Assembly: GCA_002348045.1 (NCBI GenBank)
Contig: DDYO01000022.1
Span: 51,088 to 63,350, forward strand
DNA from: Anaerolineales bacterium UBA2232
Lineage (GTDB): Bacteria > Chloroflexota > Anaerolineae > UBA2200
DNA length: 12,263 nucleotides
Direction: 5' to 3'
Translations under genes and position numbers: made by a program
Shown here: piece after piece, positions 1-5,724 of the stretch
How the letters are laid out: the number at the start of each line of letters is the position of its first letter
Position numbering within the stretch: the first letter of the stretch is position 1
The notes under the pieces: model-generated
The model's input: only the letters and a program-made list of their open reading frames with translations
Told to the model about the DNA's origin: nothing
Databases searched by the model: none

Positions 1-629
1 AGGTGGACACCGCGGAGCTGGTGCGCGTTCCGACCAAAGGCCCGCTCATCGTGGTAGCGAACCACATCAACTTTTTGGATGTGCCGGTGCTGTTTTCCCA
101 CCTCTACCCACGGCCGTTTACCGGCCTTGTAAAAGCTGAGACTTGGAACAATCCGGTTCTGGGATGGCTCTTCTCGCTCGGTGGCGGATTGCCGGTGCGC
201 CGGGGTGAGGGCGACGTGCGGGCGTTGCGCTTGATGCTTGATGCGTTACGCAACAACCGGATCGTGGGTATGGCTCCTGAGGGACACCGGAGCGGACATG
301 GGCGACTGCAGCGGGGCAAGCCTGGGGTGGTGCTGTTGGCCCTGCACAGTGGCGCTCCGATCCTGCCGATTGTCTACTTTGGGCTGGAGCGGTTCTACCA
401 TAACATTTTCCGCCTGCGGCGAACGGACTTTAACATCAGGGTTGGCAAGCCCTTTTACCTTGATGCAGGTGGTGCACGGGTGACATCAGCCGTACGGCAA
501 CAAATGGTGGACGAGATCATGTACCAGATGGCTGCCTTGCTGCCGCCCCAGAATCGGGGCGACTATTCTGAACTCGCACAGGGCACCGAAACCTACCTGC
601 GCTTTGCAGCAGGATCGTCCAGCAACTGA
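1..629 (+). CDS. 1-acyl-sn-glycerol-3-phosphate acyltransferase family protein (PlsC-like), 5' partial
   Basis: The reading frame is open from base 3 and runs off the left edge, so the N-terminus is missing; 208 residues are visible. PlsC-family enzymes transfer an acyl group to the sn-2 position of lysophosphatidic acid at the inner membrane during phospholipid synthesis. Visible family motifs are the catalytic HX4D box (N20-H21-I-N-F-L-D26), the GLPVRRGEGD segment near residues 62-71 matching motif II, the EGHRS box at 93-97 matching the glycerophosphate-binding EGTRS motif (Thr replaced by His), and the hydrophobic GAPILPIVYFG stretch near 117-127 matching motif IV. Only a few dozen residues are probably lost upstream, as family members are 200-250 residues long. 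The GTG at base 3 is in frame but is unlikely to be the true start. The exact acyl acceptor cannot be told from sequence; it could be another lysophospholipid. Confidence 0.88.
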   Translation, partial: VDTAELVRVPTKGPLIVVANHINFLDVPVLFSHLYPRPFTGLVKAETWNNPVLGWLFSLGGGLPVRRGEGDVRALRLMLDALRNNRIVGMAPEGHRSGHGRLQRGKPGVVLLALHSGAPILPIVYFGLERFYHNIFRLRRTDFNIRVGKPFYLDAGGARVTSAVRQQMVDEIMYQMAALLPPQNRGDYSELAQGTETYLRFAAGSSSN

Positions 630-691
630 GGCCGGTAACGGTCTAGTCACGCCACACAAACCGACGATTCCATCGCCCGGCATCGTATCCC

Positions 692-699
692 AAGGAGGA
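692..699 (+). promoter_or_regulatory. Strong ribosome binding site for the first nitroreductase gene
   Basis: The sequence AAGGAGGA lies 7 bases before the ATG at 707. It is a near-perfect Shine-Dalgarno site and fixes the start of this gene. Confidence 0.85.
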
Positions 700-706
700 A
701 CACACC

Positions 707-1225
707 ATGAAAGAAGCCTTTGACTTGATCACTCAGCGGCGCAGCATCCGCAAGTTCACCAGTCAGCCGGTGGAGAAGGAGAAGCTGTTACTGTTGCTGC
801 AGGCAGCCATGGCTGCGCCCAACGCACGCAACAGCAAGCCGTGGGAGTTTGTGATGGTGGATGAACAGTCGACGTGCGACAGGCTCCGCGCTGCCCATCC
901 GTACGGAAACCACAATGGCACCGTGGCCATCATCGTTTGTGGCCATCCAGCGATTGCCGAGAACCCGCAAACTTCGGAAAAGAACTGGATGCTGGATTGC
1001 AGTGCCGCGACGGAGAATTTGTTGATCCAGGCTGCTGCTCTGGGCCTGGGCGCGGTATGGTGTGGCGTATGGCCCGCGCAGGACCGCGTGGAGGCTATCG
1101 CCGCCATCGTGGGCCTGCCCAACGGCTGCCATCCCCTCAATTTGATATGGGTGGGCTATCCCGCCGAGTTCAAGGAATCGCGCACCCAATACGACGAGGG
1201 GCGCGTGCACTGGGGCAAGTACTAG
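707..1225 (+). CDS. Nitroreductase family protein, copy 1 (FMN-dependent)
   Basis: This is a 172-residue protein of the nitroreductase fold, whose members are usually homodimeric FMN enzymes that use NAD(P)H to reduce nitro groups, quinones or flavins. The visible signature is an N-terminal RRSIRKF (11-17) that contributes FMN-phosphate contacts, APNARNSKPWEFV (37-49) at the dimer and flavin face, and DCSAATENLLIQAAALGLGAVWCG (97-120), the central helix plus glycine-rich turn conserved in the family. It ends with a short GYPAEFK segment (150-156). The length fits the short 165-175 residue subgroup rather than the 200-220 residue NfsB type. A second copy follows after 60 bases with its own binding site, and the two were probably made by tandem duplication. 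The true substrate is unknown. Family assignment is firm, while specific activity is not predictable. Confidence 0.92.
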   Translation: MKEAFDLITQRRSIRKFTSQPVEKEKLLLLLQAAMAAPNARNSKPWEFVMVDEQSTCDRLRAAHPYGNHNGTVAIIVCGHPAIAENPQTSEKNWMLDCSAATENLLIQAAALGLGAVWCGVWPAQDRVEAIAAIVGLPNGCHPLNLIWVGYPAEFKESRTQYDEGRVHWGKY

Positions 1226-1271
1226 TCGATCCGGAGCCGGGTCTCGGAGTGAAACCTGGCCTTATACTCAC

Positions 1272-1277
1272 AAGGAG
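1272..1277 (+). promoter_or_regulatory. Ribosome binding site for the second nitroreductase gene
   Basis: AAGGAG lies 8 bases before the ATG at 1286 and supports that start. It resembles the site of the first copy, as expected if leader and gene were duplicated together. Confidence 0.8.
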
Positions 1278-1285
1278 AAAGCAAC

Positions 1286-1801
1286 ATGCCAGACGCCATT
1301 GACCTCATCAAACAGCGCCGCAGCATCCGCAAGTTCACTAGCCAGCCCGTGGAGAGGGACAAGCTGTTGCTGCTGCTGCAGGCAGCCATGGCCGCGCCCA
1401 ATGCTCGTAACAGCAAGCCGTGGGAGTTCGTGGTGGTAACCGATCCGGCGATCCTGGACCAGCTGCGAGACGGCCACCCCAGCAAGTACAATGGTACGGC
1501 GGCCATCATCGTGTGCGGCAATCCGTCCATTGCCGAGAGCCCAGAGTCCTCTGAGAAGAACTGGATGCTGGACTGCAGCGCGGCGACGGAGAACCTACTC
1601 ATCGAGGCGGCTTCCATTGGCCTGGGCGCCTGCTGGTGCGGCGTGTGGCCGGGACAGGCCCGGATCGATGGCGTCGCGCCGGTGGTGGGGCTGCCCGCGG
1701 GCTGCTATCCCCTCAATCTCATCTGGCTCGGCTACCCCGATGAGTTCAAGGAATCGCGCACCCAGTACGACGAGAAGCGGGTGCACTGGCAGAGATACTA
1801 G
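1286..1801 (+). CDS. Nitroreductase family protein, copy 2 (tandem paralog)
   Basis: This 171-residue protein aligns end to end with the preceding gene at about 74% identity (about 127 of 172 aligned positions by hand, one single-residue gap). All family signatures are kept: RRSIRKF at 11-17, APNARNSKPWEFV at 37-49 and the DCSAATENLLIEAA...GLGACWCGVWP block near 96-122. Differences cluster at residues 52-69 (after the WEFV strand) and around 121-132. In nitroreductases these regions lie near the active-site mouth or on helices that set substrate choice, so the copies may have diverged in substrate. Both copies end with the same ESRTQYDE..RVHW tail. The gene is probably co-transcribed with copy 1, since the gap is only 60 bases and shows no clear terminator. 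Substrate is unknown. Confidence 0.92.
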   Translation: MPDAIDLIKQRRSIRKFTSQPVERDKLLLLLQAAMAAPNARNSKPWEFVVVTDPAILDQLRDGHPSKYNGTAAIIVCGNPSIAESPESSEKNWMLDCSAATENLLIEAASIGLGACWCGVWPGQARIDGVAPVVGLPAGCYPLNLIWLGYPDEFKESRTQYDEKRVHWQRY

Positions 1802-2107
1802 CCCGATAACGCAGGGCACTCCCATGGGCGCCGCACTCGCATCAGGGGCCGATGCCATTGTCGCCGGAGGCCTGACGGCCGTCACGGCGGCGAACACCAA
1901 TTGGAACGTCATGAGTCGGATTCGCCGCGGGGCTGCGGTGCGCTCGACCGGGCGGCCGCGGGAATCCATATACTCGACCGGACAAAAGCGCACTGGCAGG
2001 GGCCACGCGTCCGGCGGGTTTGATGCTGAGAGTGCTGCGCTGTGGTCGGGATGACGCACGAGCTTGCTTTGCGCACGTGAAGGACTCTGACTAGCGAGGT
2101 AGTTGTT
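1802..2107 (+). other. 306-bp spacer without a supported gene; possible decayed nitroreductase remnant
   Basis: No gene here is convincing. A 76-codon open frame (ATG 1824 to stop 2052-2054) has no good ribosome binding site and resembles no family I recognise. Three small signals are present. The 10-mer GCACTGGCAG at 1990-1999 is identical to 1783-1792 in the 3' end of nitroreductase copy 2, and GAATC precedes it at nearly the same distance (28 versus 32 bases). The 9-mer CTCGACCGG occurs at 1943-1951 and 1973-1981, exactly 30 bases apart, on either side of a TATACT hexamer (1969-1974). A 12-bp perfect palindrome TGACGGCCGTCA lies at 1873-1884. The spacer probably carries the promoter of the downstream dehydratase gene, but I cannot place it firmly. 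Confidence 0.4.
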
Positions 2108-3064
2108 ATGAGTGTCCTTACCCTGTCGGACATACAATGCGCCGCTGACCGCATCCGTCCGTACGTTCACCGTACGCCGGTCCTCACGTGCACCGCGCTG
2201 AACCAGATGTGCGGCGCTGAGCTGTTCTTCAAGTGCGAGAACCTGCAAAAAGTGGGTGCCTTCAAGATCCGCGGGGCCACGAACGCCGTCCTCTCGCTGC
2301 GGCCAGAGGACCTGAGCAAGGGGGTCGTAACCCATTCATCCGGCAACCATGCCGCGGCGCTGGCCCTGGCCGCAAGGTGGCGACAGACCAAGGCTTACGT
2401 GGTGATGCCAGAGAACTCTCCGGGAGTCAAGCGCCGAGCCGTGGCGGGCTATGGCGCCGAGATTATCCTGTGTGCGCCAACCCTGGAAGCCAGGGAATCC
2501 ACCCAGGCGGAGGTCATCGCGCGCACGGGCGCGGTGCCTGTGCATCCGTACAACGACCAACGAGTGGTGGCCGGACAGGGAACGGCGGCATTGGAGCTGT
2601 GCGGCGATGTGCCCGACCTGGATGGCGTGGTCGCGCCGGTCGGCGGTGGCGGGCTGTTGAGCGGCACTGCCCTGGCCGTGGCGGGAGTCTCCCCACGCAC
2701 TCGGGTGTTCGGCGCAGAGCCTGAGCTTGCTGATGATGCTTTTCGCTCCATGCAAACCGGTCAGATCCAGCCTCCTCGCCCGCCGCTCACGGTAGCCGAT
2801 GGCCTGCGCACGGCCCTGTGCGAGCTTACCTTTACCATCCTCCGCCGCCATGCGGCCGGTATCGTGACCGTCAGTGAGGATGAGATCATCGCTGCCATGC
2901 GCCACATCTGGGAGCGGATGAAGCTGGTGGTCGAGCCTTCGGGCGCCGTCCCCCTGGCCGCGCTCTTGTTCCACAGAGATGCTTTCCCGGGACAGCGATT
3001 TGGCCTGATCCTCTCGGGTGGCAACGTGGATCTGGACCATCTCCCCTGGAAAGGGCAACAATAG
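2108..3064 (+). CDS. Threonine/serine dehydratase, PLP-dependent fold type II (possibly serine racemase)
   Basis: This is a 318-residue single-domain enzyme expected to deaminate L-threonine to 2-oxobutyrate or L-serine to pyruvate in the cytosol. K53 in KVGAFKIRGA is the Schiff-base lysine for pyridoxal phosphate; SSGNHA (77-82) is the substrate-carboxylate loop; VGGGGLLSG (178-186) is the glycine loop that holds the cofactor phosphate; and S303 in LSGGNVDL contacts the pyridine nitrogen. E204, A208 and D210 in the AEPELADD segment match the divalent-metal site of eukaryotic serine racemase and related dehydratases. There is no C-terminal ACT regulatory domain, so it is not the long isoleucine-feedback IlvA type. 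The length fits the TdcB/serine racemase group. The start ATG has GAGGT seven bases upstream (2096-2100). Which of dehydratase or racemase activity dominates cannot be decided from sequence. Confidence 0.9.
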   Translation: MSVLTLSDIQCAADRIRPYVHRTPVLTCTALNQMCGAELFFKCENLQKVGAFKIRGATNAVLSLRPEDLSKGVVTHSSGNHAAALALAARWRQTKAYVVMPENSPGVKRRAVAGYGAEIILCAPTLEARESTQAEVIARTGAVPVHPYNDQRVVAGQGTAALELCGDVPDLDGVVAPVGGGGLLSGTALAVAGVSPRTRVFGAEPELADDAFRSMQTGQIQPPRPPLTVADGLRTALCELTFTILRRHAAGIVTVSEDEIIAAMRHIWERMKLVVEPSGAVPLAALLFHRDAFPGQRFGLILSGGNVDLDHLPWKGQQ

Positions 3065-3170
3065 CAGGCGGAGGTAGCTCTTTGGCTCCAGCCGCGTGCA
3101 TCGTGCTCTGCCTGTCAATCTCTGTGGGGCGGCGTTTCGCCACCACGTTCCCGCCCGCTGTTCCACTCAG

Positions 3171-3178
3171 TGTATAAT
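3171..3178 (+). promoter_or_regulatory. Likely promoter -10 element for the GNAT gene
   Basis: A perfect TATAAT lies at 3173-3178 with TG directly before it. It sits in a non-coding stretch 48 bases before the ATG at 3226, giving a predicted transcript start near 3185 and a leader of about 40 bases. No good -35 hexamer is visible; TTCCCG at 3148-3153 is weak and spaced 19 bases. This is a sigma-70-type guess from the -10 alone. Confidence 0.5.
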
Positions 3179-3211
3179 GCCCGTTGAGACGCCGACAACC
3201 CGGCTCCTACT

Positions 3212-3215
3212 GGAG
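3212..3215 (+). promoter_or_regulatory. Ribosome binding site deciding the GNAT start
   Basis: GGAG lies 10 bases before the ATG at 3226. The same frame is open further upstream to a TTG at 3184, but that codon has no binding site and falls at the predicted transcript start, so 3226 is preferred. Confidence 0.6.
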
Positions 3216-3225
3216 AATCCATGAC

Positions 3226-4074
3226 ATGCGAGATTCCTTTGTAGTTCGTACGATGACCCTGGCGGAGCTCGAGTTCGCGCTGGACTGGAGCACCGTCGAG
3301 GGATGGAACCCAGGCCTTTACGATGCACCGTGCTACCATGTGGCCGATCCCAACGGCTTCTTCATGGGCTTTCTAGATGGCGAGCCAGTGGGCTGTGTAT
3401 TCACCTGCGCCTATGATGCTCGTTACGGTTTCCTGGGGTGGTATCTGGTCCTGCCGGAACACCGGGGGAAGGGTTTCGGGACGGGAATCTGGCAAGCCGG
3501 CATGGATCACCTGGGCCCTCGCACGGTCGGCATAGATGCAGGCCTGCAACATTTCGACCTGTACAAGCAGCTGGGTTTTCGCCACGCTTACTACAATCAC
3601 CGGTACGAAACCGTTGGACGGGGAGGTGGGGCGCCTGACGGCAGGATCGTTGAATTGGCCCAATTGCCCTATGAGCAGGTCGCGGCGTACGATCTCGAGG
3701 TGTTTGCCGCTCCGCGGCACGAGTACCTGCGCTGCTGGATTCAACAGCCGGAGTCGGTCGCCCTGGGCATTCTGCGCGCGGGCCAGCTGGCTGGATACGG
3801 TGTGGTCCGTAGGGCACGACGCAGCTATAAGATTGGCCCGCTGTTCGCTGATGATGGGGAAGTGGCAGAGGCGCTCCTTGTAGCGCTGCTGAACCGCACA
3901 CCGCGGGATGCGCCCGTGGTGCTGGACACACCGGAGGCGAACCTGGCGGCAGGGGCCTTGGCAGAACGCCACAGCATGTCTCTCGCACTCAAGAACTCGC
4001 GGATGTACCTGGGCGAGCCGCCAGCCATTCCGGTGGAACGTTGGTTTGGCGTAACCAACTTTGAGTTGGGCTGA
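3226..4074 (+). CDS. GNAT family N-acetyltransferase with C-terminal YitH/HolE-type domain
   Basis: This 282-residue protein is predicted to transfer an acetyl group from acetyl-CoA to an amine. The first half is a GNAT domain: the LGWYLVLPEHRGKGFGTGIW stretch (70-89) contains the R-G-K-G-F-G acetyl-CoA pyrophosphate loop (80-85), and YKQLGF (113-118) is the usual motif B tail. The second half (about 140-282) resembles the second GNAT-like domain found after GNAT in YitH-like proteins, ending in the typical WFGVTNFELG. This tandem layout is common in bacteria, but its substrate is not known. The gene appears to stand alone: a TATAAT box lies just upstream, the previous gene ends 161 bases before it and the next begins 163 bases after it. 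Family is confident; the acceptor is unknown. Confidence 0.85.
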   Translation: MRDSFVVRTMTLAELEFALDWSTVEGWNPGLYDAPCYHVADPNGFFMGFLDGEPVGCVFTCAYDARYGFLGWYLVLPEHRGKGFGTGIWQAGMDHLGPRTVGIDAGLQHFDLYKQLGFRHAYYNHRYETVGRGGGAPDGRIVELAQLPYEQVAAYDLEVFAAPRHEYLRCWIQQPESVALGILRAGQLAGYGVVRRARRSYKIGPLFADDGEVAEALLVALLNRTPRDAPVVLDTPEANLAAGALAERHSMSLALKNSRMYLGEPPAIPVERWFGVTNFELG

Positions 4075-4158
4075 ACGGATAGCCCCGTCAAATGGAGTGG
4101 GCGATACATCTCGTCGGCACGCGAACCCGTGATCCTTTCTGCGAGGGCGATGTCAGCA

Positions 4159-4166
4159 TGTATAGT
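4159..4166 (+). promoter_or_regulatory. Candidate promoter -10 element for the rlmI-like gene
   Basis: TATAGT at 4161-4166 with TG directly before it lies in the non-coding gap 72 bases before the ATG at 4238. A -35 element is weak (TTCTGC at 4137-4142, 18-base spacer). The call rests on the hexamer and its position only. Confidence 0.35.
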
Positions 4167-4237
4167 GAGACGAGGCCACTGATCAACAGCCTGGCCCATG
4201 GCCAGCTGTTCCTGCACCAACAAGCGAGGAAGCCCTG

Positions 4238-5632
4238 ATGGATGACCTCACCCAGGCAACTGTGGGGATTGATTGGTCCCAAGTTCCCCCGCCCTCTGAG
4301 CGGCGTATTGCGCTGAGGGTCGCTCCAGCGGCGGAGCTGGCGCTGCGACAGGGCCATCCCTGGCTGTTCGACGGCGCCATTCGCCAGCAGAGCTACGAGG
4401 GTCAGGCGGGGGACCTGGCAGTAGTCTTTGATCGCTATCGTCGTTTCCTGGCCCTGGGGCTGTACGATCCAACATCGCCCATACGGGTGCACGTCCTGGT
4501 GCATAAAGAGCCAGCAACGATCGACCTGCGCTGGTTTCGAGAGCGCATCCGTGAATCAGCAGACGTGCGCAAGCCACTCCTGGACACTGCTACTAACGGG
4601 TATCGCGTGGTGCACGGCGAAAACGACGGTCTTCCCGGCCTCGTGATCGATCGGTATGACCGCACGTTCGTTGTCAAGTGCTACACGCCCGCCTGGATTC
4701 GCCATCTGCCGATGATCATCAAAGCCATAGTGCAATCACTGCCTGCCCATCGCATCGTACTGCGCCTGGGGCGCACCGCGCGACGACAGCCAGAGCTGCT
4801 GTTTGGACTGACCGACGGGCAGGTGGTCTACGGGGCTGAGCTCGAGGGCCCCATCGTATTCCAGGAAAATGGACTGCGCTTTGAGGCTGACCCGCAGAAA
4901 GGCCAGAAGACAGGCTTTTACCTGGACCAGCGCGACAATCGGGCGCGAGTGGAGCGCCTGGCGCGGGGCAAGAGCGTGCTCAATGTCTTTGCCTATACCG
5001 GTGGATTCACCGTCTACGCTGCCCGAGGGGGAGCGCAATCGGTAGCCAGCGTCGATGCCAGCCGGCTCGCGCTGGAAGCCGGCCAACGGAACGTTGCCCT
5101 TAACCAGGACCTGCCGGCGGTCAGCCGGGCGAGCTACGAGTGGTTGCTACAGGACGCTTTTGACTGCCTGGAGAGACTGCAGCGGGCCCGCAAGCAGTTC
5201 GATGTGCTGATTCTGGACCCACCGGCCTTTGCTGCCCAACAGGATCAAGTGCGGCAGGCGTTGACCTCGTATGGCCGTCTGACGACGCTTGCGCTGGGGG
5301 TCTTGGGCGCGGGTGGAACGCTGGTGCAAGCCTCATGCTCCAGCCGGGTTTCGGAGGAGGATTTCTACGCGGTGGTGCACCGTGCAGCAAAAGCTGCTGG
5401 ACGGCCTCTGCAAGAGCTGGAACGAACGGGGCATGGACTGGACCACCCCATCACGTTTCCCGAAGGCGCCTACCTAAAGTGCCTCTTCGCCCGTGCCCGG
5501 GATCCGCTGCCGGCGTCTGGTCGAGGGCCAGCGCGGGATACTGGTGGCAAAAGCCAACCGCCGGCGCCAAAGAGCTCAAGACAACCGGAAGGGCGAGACC
5601 GGAGTCGAAAACGAGAGCGTGAACAGCGCTAA
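4238..5632 (+). CDS. rlmI: Class I SAM-dependent rRNA methyltransferase, RlmI-like (PUA domain plus methyltransferase)
   Basis: This 464-residue protein belongs to the YccW/RlmI family, whose E. coli member makes 5-methylcytosine at 23S rRNA position 1962. An N-terminal PUA RNA-binding domain spans about residues 24-90 (RIALRVAP...GHPWLFDGAI...GDLAVVFDRYRRFLALGLYD). A central region follows (115-230, with HGENDGLPGLVIDRYD and QKTGFYLDQRDNR). The Rossmann methyltransferase core then shows the SAM loop VLNVFAYTGGFTVYA (247-261), acidic D273 at the end of the second strand, and the DPPAF catalytic motif (327-331). ASCSS (365-369) supplies a conserved cysteine. Family members are usually about 390-400 residues; residues 421-464 form an extra Arg/Lys/Pro-rich tail, probably disordered. 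The ATG has GAGGA at 4226-4230. The exact target base is inferred from the family, so the symbol is provisional. Confidence 0.85.
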   Translation: MDDLTQATVGIDWSQVPPPSERRIALRVAPAAELALRQGHPWLFDGAIRQQSYEGQAGDLAVVFDRYRRFLALGLYDPTSPIRVHVLVHKEPATIDLRWFRERIRESADVRKPLLDTATNGYRVVHGENDGLPGLVIDRYDRTFVVKCYTPAWIRHLPMIIKAIVQSLPAHRIVLRLGRTARRQPELLFGLTDGQVVYGAELEGPIVFQENGLRFEADPQKGQKTGFYLDQRDNRARVERLARGKSVLNVFAYTGGFTVYAARGGAQSVASVDASRLALEAGQRNVALNQDLPAVSRASYEWLLQDAFDCLERLQRARKQFDVLILDPPAFAAQQDQVRQALTSYGRLTTLALGVLGAGGTLVQASCSSRVSEEDFYAVVHRAAKAAGRPLQELERTGHGLDHPITFPEGAYLKCLFARARDPLPASGRGPARDTGGKSQPPAPKSSRQPEGRDRSRKREREQR

Positions 5633-5645
5633 GCAGAGCAGCGCT
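5625..5645 (+). terminator. Small hairpin across the rlmI-like stop codon (weak terminator candidate)
   Basis: AGCGCT at 5625-5630 and AGCGCT at 5640-5645 can pair as a 6-bp stem around a 9-base loop that holds most of the TAA stop codon. No run of T follows on either strand, so it is not a standard intrinsic terminator. Confidence 0.25.
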
Positions 5646-5668
5646 CCCACCAGTCGACAGAACTGCCG

Positions 5669-5685
5669 TCCCGGTGCACCCGGGA
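5669..5685. terminator. GC-rich hairpin in the convergent spacer (possible two-way terminator)
   Basis: TCCCGG (5669-5674) and CCGGGA (5680-5685) form a perfect 6-bp stem with a 5-base TGCAC loop. It lies between the ends of the converging rlmI-like gene (5632) and rtcB (5725), where a terminator is expected for both. There is no T tract on either side, so support is structural and positional only. Confidence 0.3.
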
Positions 5686-5724
5686 ACGAGCTGCCCTTAG
5701 CCCCGAGGCTGCAATTGGCTCTGG

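Noticed and set aside
1873..1884. Perfect 12-bp palindrome TGACGGCCGTCA as an operator
   Set aside because: About three such palindromes are expected by chance in 12 kb, and it stands alone; mentioned only within the spacer entry.
1824..2054. 76-codon open frame as a small protein gene
   Set aside because: It has no binding site, no recognisable family, and Arg/Gly/Ala-rich composition as expected of random GC-rich DNA.
2336..3166. 276-codon - strand open frame opposite the dehydratase gene
   Set aside because: It overlaps a secure PLP enzyme and shows no family motif.
3184..3225. Upstream TTG start for the GNAT protein
   Set aside because: It has no Shine-Dalgarno site and lies at the predicted transcript start; ATG 3226 has GGAG at proper distance.
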